Positions 26,193 to 35,800 of a DNA stretch of 64,000 nt are shown piece by piece. Numbering within the stretch: position 1 is the stretch's first letter; each line of letters starts with the position of its first letter. A model generated the notes under the pieces. That model was not told the origin of the DNA. It saw nothing but the letters and a program-made list of their open reading frames with translations, and did not search any database. Position numbers and translations under genes: made by a program. Origin of the DNA: Chryseobacterium panacisoli (lineage in GTDB: Bacteria > Bacteroidota > Bacteroidia > Flavobacteriales > Weeksellaceae); the NCBI RefSeq assembly GCF_008274625.1, contig NZ_VTRU01000002.1, positions 434,001 through 498,000 of the forward strand. The letters are read 5' to 3'.

Positions 26193-27698
26193 TTAGGTTT
26201 CTGATGGCTCAATAAAACTACTATTGTCTATAAGACTTTGGGGCAGATCTTTTTTATTTTTAATTCCTAATGACTTCAGTTTTTGAGTCTGAATCACAAG
26301 GTTGTCATTTCCGGTATGAAGCTGTTTGTAAGCATCGTTGTATACGTTTTTAGCCTGATCAAGGTTTCGGCCTACTTTTTCCAGATTATCCACGAAACCT
26401 ACAAACTTGTCATAGAGTCTGGCTCCACGTTCTGCAATTTCTATGGAATTTCGGTTTTGATATTCACGTTTCCAAAGATCAGCAATCAGTTTAAGGGAAG
26501 TAATCAGGTTACTTGGATTAAGCAAAAGAATTCTTCTTTCATAGGCATAATTCCAAAGATTCTGATCTGCCTGCATCGCTGCAATATAAGCGGGTTCACT
26601 AGGAATAAACATCATCACGAAATCCAGTGATTTTCCGTAATCATCGTATGCTTTCTGGCTTAGCTGTGTGATATGGTTTTTGATAGAACCAAGGTGCTGG
26701 CTTAGTTTTATAGCGTAAACATCAGCATCGGTTTCATCTACCAGTTCTGTGAAAGCAGTAAGTGAGACTTTAGAATCAATGATGACATTTCTTTCATCCG
26801 GATATTTTACAACGGCATCAGGGCGCATTTTCTTTCCGGAGAATTCTGAGAATAAAGCTTTATTGTCCTCATCCCGCAATTCATGTTCCAGAAAATATTC
26901 TCTTCCTTTTACCAATCCTGATTTTTCAAGAATACTTTCAAGGATCATCTCACCCCAATTTCCCTGGGTTTTACTTTCTCCTTTCAGCGCACGGGTTAGT
27001 TTTTTGGCATCTTCGGAAATCTGCTGGTTCAGCTCTGCAAGTTCTTTCACTTTTTCGGCAAGAGAGAAGCGTTCTTTATTTTCCTTTTCATAGGCTTCGT
27101 TGACTTTATTTTTTAAATCAGCAATTTTTTCCTGAAAAGGTTCCAGAATGTTTTTTAAGTTATTTTGATTTAAAGTGGTAAACTTTTCTGTTTTTTCCTC
27201 CAAAATCTTATTCGCCAGATTTTCAAACTGAAGTTTAGAGTCTTCCTGTATCTTGACAATTTCTTCTTTCTGGGTATCAAGTGATTGTTGGAGACCTTCA
27301 TTTTTTGCAGAAAGTTCAGAGTTTTTAGCAAAAAGAGCCTGTTTTTCAAGAATGTGGGTTTCTATCTGAGAATTCTGTCTCTGATTGGTTTGCTTTAATT
27401 CCTGGAACTGAATGTTTAAAGAAGAATATTCGGCGGAGATTTTAGAAAATTCACTTTTAAGATCATCCAGAAGATCCTGCTGCAGCATATTGGCTTCTTT
27501 CTCTTTGCTGATATTCTGCTGAAGTTCCTGAATCTTCAGGTTTGAATTTTCAAGATCAGACTGGGTTTTTATAGATAAGGTGTTCAGCGAATCATAAGAA
27601 CTCCTTGAAACCATTGACGATTTCAGTGCAAAATATAATATAACCGCGCCAAGTATACCGCCGGCAATCAACCCAATAATTAAATAAATCATCTCCAT
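26193..27698 (-). CDS. rmuC: DNA recombination protein RmuC
   Basis: 501 aa. It has an N-terminal membrane anchor (IYLIIGLIAGGILGAVILYF), a long coiled coil from about 35 to 220, and the RmuC nuclease-like domain (KTQGNWGEMILESILEKSGL, MRPDAVVKYPDERNVIIDSKVSLTAF, VMMFIPSEPAYIAA). RmuC limits inversions at short repeats and is linked to cleavage of DNA secondary structure. Operon with the LytTR regulator downstream. Confidence 0.93.
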   Translation of the reverse strand: MEMIYLIIGLIAGGILGAVILYFALKSSMVSRSSYDSLNTLSIKTQSDLENSNLKIQELQQNISKEKEANMLQQDLLDDLKSEFSKISAEYSSLNIQFQELKQTNQRQNSQIETHILEKQALFAKNSELSAKNEGLQQSLDTQKEEIVKIQEDSKLQFENLANKILEEKTEKFTTLNQNNLKNILEPFQEKIADLKNKVNEAYEKENKERFSLAEKVKELAELNQQISEDAKKLTRALKGESKTQGNWGEMILESILEKSGLVKGREYFLEHELRDEDNKALFSEFSGKKMRPDAVVKYPDERNVIIDSKVSLTAFTELVDETDADVYAIKLSQHLGSIKNHITQLSQKAYDDYGKSLDFVMMFIPSEPAYIAAMQADQNLWNYAYERRILLLNPSNLITSLKLIADLWKREYQNRNSIEIAERGARLYDKFVGFVDNLEKVGRNLDQAKNVYNDAYKQLHTGNDNLVIQTQKLKSLGIKNKKDLPQSLIDNSSFIEPSET

Positions 27699-27804
27699 CT
27701 TCCAAAATTATGAAAAAAGGCCGGAAACTTTATGGGCAATAAGAGTTGTTTGTTCTACTATTTTAAAATATAGATGAAATGTCTGGCCACTATTTGATAG
27801 AGCT

Positions 27805-27840
27805 CCATTACTTCTCTCTTCCAGCCTCCGGCTTCCCTTC
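27805..27840. repeat. Possible dispersed intergenic repeat, short copy
   Basis: A pyrimidine-rich segment (CTTCTCTCTTCCAGCCTCC, then GGCTTCCC) resembles the reverse complement of the left arm of the element at 48276-48433. Low complexity makes this uncertain. Confidence 0.35.
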
Positions 27841-27881
27841 TTAATTAGAATACTTATATTTATAGGAAATTTCAGAGAATT

Positions 27882-28556
27882 ATGAATATTTTGTTGGTAG
27901 AAGATGATCAAAGAATCAGCAATTTCCTGATTAAAGGCCTTTCCGAGGCCGGATACAATCTCACCCTTGCAGATTCAGGGGAAAAAGCGCGCGAATTTCT
28001 TCATACCTATGATTTCGATATTATTTTAATGGACATCATGCTTCCCGGATTGGATGGGATGCAGCTTACGCAAATTATAAGATTTAAAGGAAATTATACT
28101 CCGATTTTAGTTTTAAGTGCATTGAACAGTCCGGACGATAAAATCAAAATGCTGGACATGGGAGCTGACGATTATTTATCAAAACCTTTTCATTTTGAAG
28201 AACTCATTTCAAGAATTAAAGCTTTAACAAGACGGAATAAACTGAGTTATCAGAAGGAAGATCAATATTTATCTTGCGGAAATATCGTCATTGATACAGA
28301 CCTTCACAAAGTAACACAGAACGATAAGGAAATTGAACTTTCTCCCACAGAATATAAGCTTTTTACTTTCCTGATGGAGAATAAAAATAAAGTGCTGAGC
28401 AGAACCCAGATCTTACATAAGGTGTGGGGTATTGATTTTGATAATACAACGAATGTAGTGGATGTTTATATTTCCTATGTCCGTAACAAGATTGACGAAA
28501 CGGAACAGAAAATTATTCATACGGTAAAAGGAACCGGATATTTGATCAAAGACTGA
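27882..28556 (+). CDS. OmpR-family response regulator
   Basis: 224 aa. The receiver domain (1-120) has acidic pocket ED at 7-9, phospho-acceptor D51 (ILMDIMLPG) and the conserved lysine in LSKPF. The winged-helix DNA-binding domain is at about 130-224 (LSPTEYKLFTFLMENKNKVLSR, VDVYISYVRNKID, VKGTGYLI). The histidine kinase gene starts 2 nt later. The metal-efflux operon downstream is the obvious candidate target. Confidence 0.93.
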   Translation: MNILLVEDDQRISNFLIKGLSEAGYNLTLADSGEKAREFLHTYDFDIILMDIMLPGLDGMQLTQIIRFKGNYTPILVLSALNSPDDKIKMLDMGADDYLSKPFHFEELISRIKALTRRNKLSYQKEDQYLSCGNIVIDTDLHKVTQNDKEIELSPTEYKLFTFLMENKNKVLSRTQILHKVWGIDFDNTTNVVDVYISYVRNKIDETEQKIIHTVKGTGYLIKD

Positions 28557-28558
28557 AA

Positions 28559-29920
28559 ATGACTCTCAGAAGCAGATTTACCCTTATTTCAAGCCTTTCA
28601 TTCGGCATTGTTTCTATCATCACATCTGCGGTGATATTCTTTGCCTATTACGATAGCACTAAGATCTTTTATTTTGAAAAGCTTAGAAATACGGCTCTTA
28701 TTTCTGCCATTTATTATCTTGAAAAAGATGAGCTTCCAAAAGATAGACATGCCCAGATCAAAAAAGAGTATAATCATCTTATTCAAAATAACAGGGTAGC
28801 GGTTTACAATCAGAATAACGAAGTTACTTTTGGACATAATGTGAACGATAAGAATATAAAGCTTTCTCATTTGCAGGCTGTGCGCAATAATAAAGGAATA
28901 CAGTTTATGTCTGATAATCAATTTTATTATGGAATTTTTTATCCGGACAATCAGGGAGACTTTGTTGTTTTTGTAAAATCATCAAACGATTCTTTTCAAT
29001 CACAGATCCTGAGACTTGCCATTATTATGCTTTCTGTATTGGTGGTTGGTTTGCTGGCGATTTATTTTCTGAGCCGGTATCTTTCAAAAGTGGTTTATAA
29101 ACCCATTTCCAATGTCGTAAAGCGTATCAATAAAGTAGATTACAATAATATTTCTACGGCAATTACTTCTACCAATACGAATGATGAGATTGAAGATCTT
29201 ATAAAATCATACAATAAACTGCTGGGTAGAATTTCTGAAAATGTTCTTTTACAGCAGAACTTTATCAATTATGTTTCTCATGAATTTAAAACTCCTCTGG
29301 CAGCGATCTCTGGTAATCTGGAAGTTTTTGGGCAAAAAGATCGTACGCCGGAAGAATATAGAGAAGTAGTAAAAGAGTCATTAGAAAATGTTTACGAGAT
29401 TGAAAATATTTTAAACAATCTTCTCCTGATGTCCGGGATGTCCAAACTGGAATCTTCCCACAAGCTAACGAGAGTAGATGAACTGATCTGGAAAATCTAC
29501 GAGAAATTAGAACCTAAGGCAAAAGAAAACAATTCATCAATCAAAATACAGCTTCAGGTAACAAAACCTGCTTTGCTGGAATTTCCGGGAAATGAAACGC
29601 TGCTATATTTAGCACTATATAATATCGTTGAAAATGCAGTCAAGTATTCCTATGAAAAACCTATAACGGTTGTATTATCAGAGAAAAATAATCAGTTGTA
29701 TATTGAAGTAAGAGATGAAGGGAGAGGAATTCCGTCAGATGATCTTATGAAAATATCTGAGACTTTCTACAGAGGAAAAAATGTAGATACCGTGAAAGGA
29801 AGCGGAATTGGCCTATCGCTTTCAAAAAGTATCTTTGACCATCATCATATTGTTATGAAAATTGATTCTGCTGTGAATCTCGGAACCAATGTTCTTCTGG
29901 AATTTCCTGCTCATTCCTGA
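28559..29920 (+). CDS. Sensor histidine kinase
   Basis: 453 aa. Two membrane helices (about 10-32 and 150-172) bracket a periplasmic sensor of roughly 120 residues, followed by HAMP. The phospho-histidine is H241 in NYVSHEFKTPLAAIS, and an HATPase domain with NIVENAVKYS, DEGRGIP and GSGIGLSLSK follows. It phosphorylates the preceding regulator. The sensor domain has no obvious Cys/His/Met cluster to prove metal sensing. Confidence 0.93.
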   Translation: MTLRSRFTLISSLSFGIVSIITSAVIFFAYYDSTKIFYFEKLRNTALISAIYYLEKDELPKDRHAQIKKEYNHLIQNNRVAVYNQNNEVTFGHNVNDKNIKLSHLQAVRNNKGIQFMSDNQFYYGIFYPDNQGDFVVFVKSSNDSFQSQILRLAIIMLSVLVVGLLAIYFLSRYLSKVVYKPISNVVKRINKVDYNNISTAITSTNTNDEIEDLIKSYNKLLGRISENVLLQQNFINYVSHEFKTPLAAISGNLEVFGQKDRTPEEYREVVKESLENVYEIENILNNLLLMSGMSKLESSHKLTRVDELIWKIYEKLEPKAKENNSSIKIQLQVTKPALLEFPGNETLLYLALYNIVENAVKYSYEKPITVVLSEKNNQLYIEVRDEGRGIPSDDLMKISETFYRGKNVDTVKGSGIGLSLSKSIFDHHHIVMKIDSAVNLGTNVLLEFPAHS

Positions 29921-29926
29921 TTTTTT

Positions 29927-30038
29927 CTCTCGCAGATTTTGCTGATTGAGCAGATTCATGAGCTTAGATTAATTTAAAATCTTATTAAGAACATATTCAT
30001 AATAACGAAATCTGCGTCATCTGCAAAATCTGCGGGAG
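29927..30038. repeat. Long imperfect inverted repeat (GCAGAT-type intergenic element)
   Basis: Bases 29927-29956 and the reverse complement of 30009-30038 match at 25 of 30 positions, separated by 52 nt of AT-rich sequence. Both arms contain GCAGATTTTGC and end in GCAGATT. This has the form of a dispersed palindromic (REP/MITE-like) element. Confidence 0.65.
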
Positions 30039-30056
30039 TATAAAAGATTCTATAGG

Positions 30057-30108
30057 AGCGGGTTTTAACCCGCTTACAAAATATATTCAAATCTTCTGGC
30101 TTTAGCCA
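30057..30108. repeat. Pair of short palindromes (GCGGGTT and TGGCT stems)
   Basis: An 8-bp stem with TT loop at 30057-30074 (AGCGGGTT/AACCCGCT) is followed by a 5-bp stem at 30097-30108 (TGGCT/AGCCA). The pair adjoins the preceding inverted repeat and looks like a second short repeat unit. Together with it, this fills the 300-nt gap before the efflux operon. Confidence 0.5.
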
Positions 30109-30220
30109 AAACATACCGAATCAAACAATTACCCAGAAATAAAAGACATTCTAATCAAACTCTAATGTTGAACTAACCGAATTTTAATTTTGTTTAAAAT
30201 TCCCTCTAATATTAGACAAA

Positions 30221-30228
30221 TAGCTTTG
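30221..30228 (+). promoter_or_regulatory. -7 element of the metal efflux operon
   Basis: TAGCTTTG matches TAnnTTTG. A start of transcription near 30234 would exclude the GTG at 30228 as start codon and favours the TTG at 30249. No good -33 box is seen. Confidence 0.45.
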
Positions 30229-30248
30229 TGGTCTTAAATAAGAGACCC

Positions 30249-31523
30249 TTGAAGAAGCTATTTTTTACACTATTTTATATTCATTGTTTCAGTTTCTTTT
30301 CAGCACAGATTTCAGATACTCTGAAAATCGGAAGAAAGGAAGCTGAAACTATTTTTCTGGCTAAAAACCTAGACCTCATTGCACAGAAGCTTGAAATTTC
30401 ACAGGCTGAAGCAAGAGCTGTCCAGGCTAAATACTGGCCCAATCCCAAATTAAGCATCAGTGAAGTTAATCTGTGGAGAACCTATGATATTGAAGAGCAG
30501 CCTGCGCTTATCGGAAACTGGGGAAAAAATACTCAGATTTCTGCTGAGATAGAGCAGGTGATTCAGACTGCCGGTAAAAGACGGAAAAATATCGAACTGC
30601 AGAAAATAGAAGTGGAAGGAGAGAAGTACGAGCTGCAGGAAGTTTTGCGTGAGCTTAAAAAGACACTCAGAAATACTATTACTGAGATCCTTTACAATCA
30701 GGAACAGCAGAAAATCTATCAGGGGCAGATTGCTTCCATTGAAAAATTAACAAAATCCTATAATAACCAATTAAATCTTGGCAATATCAGCAAGGCTGAA
30801 TATGTCCGGTTAAAAGCACAGGAAATTGAATTCAAAAAGAAACTGGTTTCCTTAAAACAGGAAATCGAAGATCAGCAGGTTGAGCTTAAGGCTTTATTAA
30901 TGCTGCCATCCCAATCTTATCTGGTAATATCAGATTCATTTGTGATGCCGGAAAAACAGCTTTCAGAGCTGGAAGTGACCCAGTGGATAGAAAAGGCAAA
31001 AGAAAACCGCCCCGATATCATGATCACTAAAAATAAAGAGAAACACGCCGCCAAGAACCTCGAAATTCAAAATGCCATGAAAACTCCAGATGTTGCAGTT
31101 TCTATAGGATATGACCGTGGAGGAAATATCATGAAGGATTTTATAGGGCTGGGTGTTTCTATGGATCTTCCCATTTTCGACCGCAACAAAGGAAATATCC
31201 AGGATGCTAAGCTTGAAATTGAGAAAAGCAAACTTGAAACCCGAAAAAATATGCTGAAATCCGAGAACGAAATTATCTCTGTTTTCAGAAACTATATCCG
31301 TACACAACAGGTTTCAGAAGAAATAGACGGCAATTATGAATCCACACTGGACAGTTTGCTGATAAGCCACGAAAAAAACTTCAGATTAAGAAATATCAGC
31401 ATGCTGGAATATATGGATTTTCTGGACACCTACATCGGAAATAAAATGATCATCCTGGATACTAAAAAAGAACTTAATCAATACTACGAAAACCTGCAGT
31501 ATGTTGTAGGACAAGATTTATAA
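30249..31523 (+). CDS. TolC/CusC-family outer-membrane efflux protein
   Basis: About 424 aa. Starting at TTG 30249 gives a typical signal peptide (KKLFFTLFYIHCFSFFSAQ). A GTG at 30228 is the alternative but overlaps the -7 box. The body is the TolC repeat: two long helical hairpins (ENLD-type ISQAEARAVQAKYWPNPKLS, and VAVSIGYDRGGNIMKDFIGLGV) with beta strands for the outer-membrane barrel. It forms the exit duct for the RND pump encoded next. The following gene starts 3 nt downstream. Confidence 0.88.
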   Translation: MKKLFFTLFYIHCFSFFSAQISDTLKIGRKEAETIFLAKNLDLIAQKLEISQAEARAVQAKYWPNPKLSISEVNLWRTYDIEEQPALIGNWGKNTQISAEIEQVIQTAGKRRKNIELQKIEVEGEKYELQEVLRELKKTLRNTITEILYNQEQQKIYQGQIASIEKLTKSYNNQLNLGNISKAEYVRLKAQEIEFKKKLVSLKQEIEDQQVELKALLMLPSQSYLVISDSFVMPEKQLSELEVTQWIEKAKENRPDIMITKNKEKHAAKNLEIQNAMKTPDVAVSIGYDRGGNIMKDFIGLGVSMDLPIFDRNKGNIQDAKLEIEKSKLETRKNMLKSENEIISVFRNYIRTQQVSEEIDGNYESTLDSLLISHEKNFRLRNISMLEYMDFLDTYIGNKMIILDTKKELNQYYENLQYVVGQDL

Positions 31524-31526
31524 GAT

Positions 31527-32642
31527 ATGAACAAGAATACTACTAAATACATTGCTGCCATCTCCCTGTCTGCCTTAGTGATTTTTACAGGATGTACCGG
31601 AGAAAAAGAAAATAAAGAAGCTGAAAAAAGCTACTGCATCAGTAAAGAGCTGAAAAAAGATATCAAACTTGTAAAAGCCGAAATGCTTCCCATAGAAGAA
31701 AGCATTACCCTCACCGGAGAGGTAGAAAGTAACTCGGATAAAACGGTTCCTTTTGTAAGCCTTGTGGACGGAGTGGTGATAGATACCTATTTTTCTCTTG
31801 GCGATTATGTGAAAAAAGGGCAAAGTCTGGCCAGTGTAAAAAGCACCGCTGTCAATGAAATGCAGGATGATACCCAAACTTTACAGGCTCAGCTGGCAGT
31901 CGCAAAAAGAAAGCTGTCTTCTGTAGAAGCGATGTACAAAGATGATATTGCCTCTCAGAAAGATTTGCAGGAAGCCCGTTCCGAAGTTGCCATCTTACAA
32001 TCTAATATTTCCAAGACACAGAAAAACATGCAGCTTTATTCCGCGGGCGGAAATACCATTCAGATTAAAGCTCCTGCAGACGGATATGTTATTTCAAAGA
32101 ATATTTCCAAAGGAATGCCTGTTACTGCTGGAGGAGATCAGCTGTTTACCATTTCCAATCTGGATAAAGTCTGGGTAATGGCCAATGTATATGCTACCAA
32201 TATGAGACATGTCTATGTAGATCAGCCGGTAGTGGTAAAGACTCTTGCTTATCCGGACGACAGCTTTTCAGGAAAAATAAATACCATTTCACAGGTTTTC
32301 AACGAAAATGAAAGAGTGCTCAAAGCCAAAATCATTATGGATAATAATGGAATGAAACTAAGACCGGGAATGTCTGCCGATGTTGTATTGCCCATTAATT
32401 CACAAAACAAAAGTGCACTGGCTATTCCTGCGAAAGCTTTAATCTTTGATAACAACCAAAGCTATGTAGTGGTTTATAAAAAAGACTGTGAGCTTGAGAT
32501 AAGACCGGTAACGGAGATTGCTTCCAATAGCCGGTATATCTATGTAGAAGGTAATTTAAAGCCAGGTGAAAATGTCATCGCTTCCAATGGGCTGCTGATT
32601 TATGAAAACCTGAAAAACCAATTAAATAATTCCACGAAGTAA
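31527..32642 (+). CDS. Periplasmic adaptor (membrane fusion) lipoprotein of the RND pump, CusB/CzcB-like
   Basis: 371 aa with lipobox IFTGC. Order of parts: beta-barrel/lipoyl half (LTGEVESNSDKTVPFVSLVDGVV), alpha-hairpin (about 105-170, QAQLAVAKRKLSSVEAMYKD), lipoyl half (IKAPADGYVISKNISKGMPV), barrel and membrane-proximal domain (LRPGMSADVVLP). It links the inner-membrane pump to the outer-membrane channel. The stop overlaps the pump gene start (TAATG). Confidence 0.9.
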   Translation: MNKNTTKYIAAISLSALVIFTGCTGEKENKEAEKSYCISKELKKDIKLVKAEMLPIEESITLTGEVESNSDKTVPFVSLVDGVVIDTYFSLGDYVKKGQSLASVKSTAVNEMQDDTQTLQAQLAVAKRKLSSVEAMYKDDIASQKDLQEARSEVAILQSNISKTQKNMQLYSAGGNTIQIKAPADGYVISKNISKGMPVTAGGDQLFTISNLDKVWVMANVYATNMRHVYVDQPVVVKTLAYPDDSFSGKINTISQVFNENERVLKAKIIMDNNGMKLRPGMSADVVLPINSQNKSALAIPAKALIFDNNQSYVVVYKKDCELEIRPVTEIASNSRYIYVEGNLKPGENVIASNGLLIYENLKNQLNNSTK

Positions 32643-35600
32643 TGCGAAAATTTGTACAGAATATTGTTTCCTTCTCTTTAAAAAACTCATTGATTGTTCT
32701 TTTGGGAACTTTTCTTTTGCTGGCCGGAGGAATCTATTCCTATATGCATACTCCTATTGAAGCATTTCCGGATGTTACCAATACCAGAGTAAGAGTTATT
32801 ACCCAGTGGCCGGGAAGAAGTGCTGAAGAGATCGAAAAATTTGTCACATTACCTATTTCCAAAGAAATGAATGCGATCCCGAACAAAACTTCGGTGCGTT
32901 CTATTTCTTTATTCGGATTGTCTGTGGTGACGGTTATCTTTGATGATCATGTCGATGATTTTTATGCTCAGCAGTATGCTTCCAATAAACTCGGAAATGT
33001 AGAGCTTCCCGCTGGAGCAGAGTACAGTATTGAACCTCCCTCCGGTGCTACAGGCGAAATTTACAGATATATTATCAAGAGTAAACTTCCGATCAAAGAA
33101 GTAACAGCCATTCAGGATTGGGTGGTAGAAAGAGAATTGCTGGCAGTTCCAGGTGTGGCTGATGTAGTGAGCTTTGGCGGAGAAGAGAAAACATATGAAA
33201 TAAAAATTAATCCTACGGAATTACACAATTATGACCTTTCCCCCTTGGATGTGTATGAAGCGGTTTCCAAAAGTAATATCAATGTAGGAGGAGATGTAGT
33301 GGCAAAAGGAGACCAGGCTTATGTAGTGCGGGGGATTGGTCTTTTGGAGAAAAAAGAAGATATTGAGAATATTCAGATCGAAGTAAAAGGATCTACGCCA
33401 ATTTTGGTGAAACACGTGGCTGAAGTAAAAATTTCAGCAAAACCGAGGTTGGGGCAGGTAGGATACAACAAAGATAATGATGTCGTAGAAGGAATTGTCA
33501 TCATGCTTCGTGGCGAAAACCCAAGTGAAGTGATTGCAAGGCTGAAAGACAGGATAGAAGAACTGAACGGAGGTGAACTTCCCGGTGATGTGCAGATTGT
33601 TCCGATCATAGACCGTACGGAGCTTGTAAATACTACCGTACATACCGTTTCCAAAAACCTTATTGAAGGAGTAATCCTGGTTTCTATTATTGTATTTATT
33701 TTCCTTTACAACTGGAGAACAACTTTCATTGTAGCATCTGTAATTCCTTTGGCTTTCCTGTTTGCTATTATTATGCTTAAAATACAGGGATTGCCGGCCA
33801 ACCTGATTTCTATGGGAGCTCTGGATTTCGGATTGCTTCTGGAAGGAACACTGGTGATTGTAGAACACGTCTTTGTTGCTCTCGAGCTTAAAGCGAAAAA
33901 GATAGGCGTGCGGAGATTTAACAAAATTTCAAAACTAGGGATTATTAAGAAAAGTGCTGGAAGTGTAGCAAGTTATATTTTCTTCGCCCTGTTGATTCTT
34001 ATCGTTGCCCTGATGCCGATTTTCTCTTTCCAGAAAGTAGAAGGAAAAATGTTCTCCCCATTAGCATTTACGCTGGGATATGCATTATTGGGATCATTGA
34101 TCTTAAGTTTGACCTACGTTCCGGCAATGTGTAAACTTTTATTGACTAAAAACATTGAAGAGAAAGAAAACTTTATCTCCAGATTCTTCAGAGTGAATAT
34201 CTATAGAATTTACGAATTCAGCGACCGTCACAAAAAAGGATTTATTATTGGTTTTGTTGCTTTACTTACCATTTGTGGATGGAGATTCTCCAATTATGGA
34301 TCTGAATTTTTGCCCAAACTGAATGAAGGTGCAATCTATGTAAGAGCAACCCTTCCCAACAGTGTCAATCTGGATGAATCTGTACGATTGACCAAAGAGA
34401 TGAAAGAGATTCTCATGAAATACGATGAAGTAAAATTTGTCATGACCCAGACAGGCCGTCCGAATGACGGAACAGATCCCACAGGTTTCTTTAATATCGA
34501 ATTTAATATTCAGCTGAAACCGGAAAATGAATGGAAGAAAAAAGTATCCAAAGAAGAGCTCCTTGAAGAAATGAGGGTTTCCCTTGAAAAATATCCGGGA
34601 ATCAACTTCGGATTCAGTCAGCCCATACAGGATAATGTGGAAGAATATGTGGCAGGAGTAAAAGCTCCGCTGGTCATTAAGATTTTTGGAAATGATCTTT
34701 TCGAACTTGAGAATTATGCCAATAAAGTTGCTAATTCCATAAGAACTGTTCCGGGAATATCAGACGTAAATGTTTTTAAAAATATCGGACTTCCGGAATT
34801 GAGAATACAGCTTCATGATTCCAAAATGGCAAAATATGGAGTCTCCACAGCGGATGCACAGGCTGTTATCGAAATGACAATCGGAGGGCAGGCTGCTACC
34901 AAATTTTATGAAGAAGAAAGAATGTTTGACGTAATGCTTAGGTTTGAAAAAGATTACAGGGATACTCCTGAAAAGATGGGAAACATTCTCATCCCGACTC
35001 AGGATAATAAGAAAGTGCCGTTGAAAGAAATTGCCACTATTGATTATCACACCGGACCGTCATTTATTTATCGTGAAGGAAACAGCAGATATATCGGAGT
35101 TGGATTCAATATTGAAGGTCGTGACCTGGGAAGTACCATTAAAGAAGCCAAAGCTAAAGTAGAAAAAGAAGTAAAGCTTCCGAAAAATCATAAAATGACC
35201 TGGGCCGGAGAATTTGAAAGCAAAGAAAGAGCTGCAAAACAGCTGGCAATGGTAGTGCCGATTTCCTTAGTTCTTATTCTTATGCTTTTATATTTCAATT
35301 TCGGAAATATAAAAGACACGCTGATTTCTTCCATCACACTGGCATTTGCATTTATCGGAGGATTTTTATCCCTTTGGTTTACGGGAACCATCTTCGGAAT
35401 CTCAGCCGGAATCGGGTTCATTATCCTTTTTGGTGTTGCAACCATAGACGGTATCGTCTTGATAGGAGTTATGAAAGAAAATCTCCAAAACAGAATGTCC
35501 CTCAAAGAATCCATTGAAGAAGGAGTGAAGAGTAGAATCCGCCCGGTAGTGATGATCGCCCTGATGGGATCTATGGGACTTCTTCCGGCAGCAATGTCAA

Positions 35601-35740
35601 ACGGAATGGGTTCCGAAATTCAGAAACCTTTAGCCATTATGATTGTAGGCGGGCTGATCGTCTGTATGCTACTGTCATTTACAATACTACCTATCATTTT
35701 CCATTATGCCTATCGTAGAAAGCATAAGGAAGCAATATAG
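32642..35740 (+). CDS. Heavy-metal efflux RND pump, CzcA/CusA family
   Basis: 1032 aa with 12 membrane helices and two large periplasmic loops (after TM1 and TM7), the standard architecture. The TM4 signature is D395-F-G-x3-E401-G-x5-E408-H409. CzcA has an Asp at the E401 position and Asn at H409, so the substrate class is not simply Zn/Co. VMTQTGRPNDGTDPTGFFNIEF in the second half is typical of CzcA/CusA proteins. It exports metal cations using the proton gradient. Likely regulated by the two-component system upstream; a terminator follows. Confidence 0.92.
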   Translation: MRKFVQNIVSFSLKNSLIVLLGTFLLLAGGIYSYMHTPIEAFPDVTNTRVRVITQWPGRSAEEIEKFVTLPISKEMNAIPNKTSVRSISLFGLSVVTVIFDDHVDDFYAQQYASNKLGNVELPAGAEYSIEPPSGATGEIYRYIIKSKLPIKEVTAIQDWVVERELLAVPGVADVVSFGGEEKTYEIKINPTELHNYDLSPLDVYEAVSKSNINVGGDVVAKGDQAYVVRGIGLLEKKEDIENIQIEVKGSTPILVKHVAEVKISAKPRLGQVGYNKDNDVVEGIVIMLRGENPSEVIARLKDRIEELNGGELPGDVQIVPIIDRTELVNTTVHTVSKNLIEGVILVSIIVFIFLYNWRTTFIVASVIPLAFLFAIIMLKIQGLPANLISMGALDFGLLLEGTLVIVEHVFVALELKAKKIGVRRFNKISKLGIIKKSAGSVASYIFFALLILIVALMPIFSFQKVEGKMFSPLAFTLGYALLGSLILSLTYVPAMCKLLLTKNIEEKENFISRFFRVNIYRIYEFSDRHKKGFIIGFVALLTICGWRFSNYGSEFLPKLNEGAIYVRATLPNSVNLDESVRLTKEMKEILMKYDEVKFVMTQTGRPNDGTDPTGFFNIEFNIQLKPENEWKKKVSKEELLEEMRVSLEKYPGINFGFSQPIQDNVEEYVAGVKAPLVIKIFGNDLFELENYANKVANSIRTVPGISDVNVFKNIGLPELRIQLHDSKMAKYGVSTADAQAVIEMTIGGQAATKFYEEERMFDVMLRFEKDYRDTPEKMGNILIPTQDNKKVPLKEIATIDYHTGPSFIYREGNSRYIGVGFNIEGRDLGSTIKEAKAKVEKEVKLPKNHKMTWAGEFESKERAAKQLAMVVPISLVLILMLLYFNFGNIKDTLISSITLAFAFIGGFLSLWFTGTIFGISAGIGFIILFGVATIDGIVLIGVMKENLQNRMSLKESIEEGVKSRIRPVVMIALMGSMGLLPAAMSNGMGSEIQKPLAIMIVGGLIVCMLLSFTILPIIFHYAYRRKHKEAI

Positions 35741-35763
35741 TTTCTTTTATTTTGTTCATTATG

Positions 35764-35799
35764 AGGCCGGGATCCGTGAGGAAGATCCCGGCCTTTTTT
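35764..35799. terminator. Terminator of the metal efflux operon
   Basis: A perfect 11-bp GC-rich stem (35764-35774 with 35784-35794) is followed by six T; it sits between convergent genes. Confidence 0.88.
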
Positions 35800-35800
35800 G

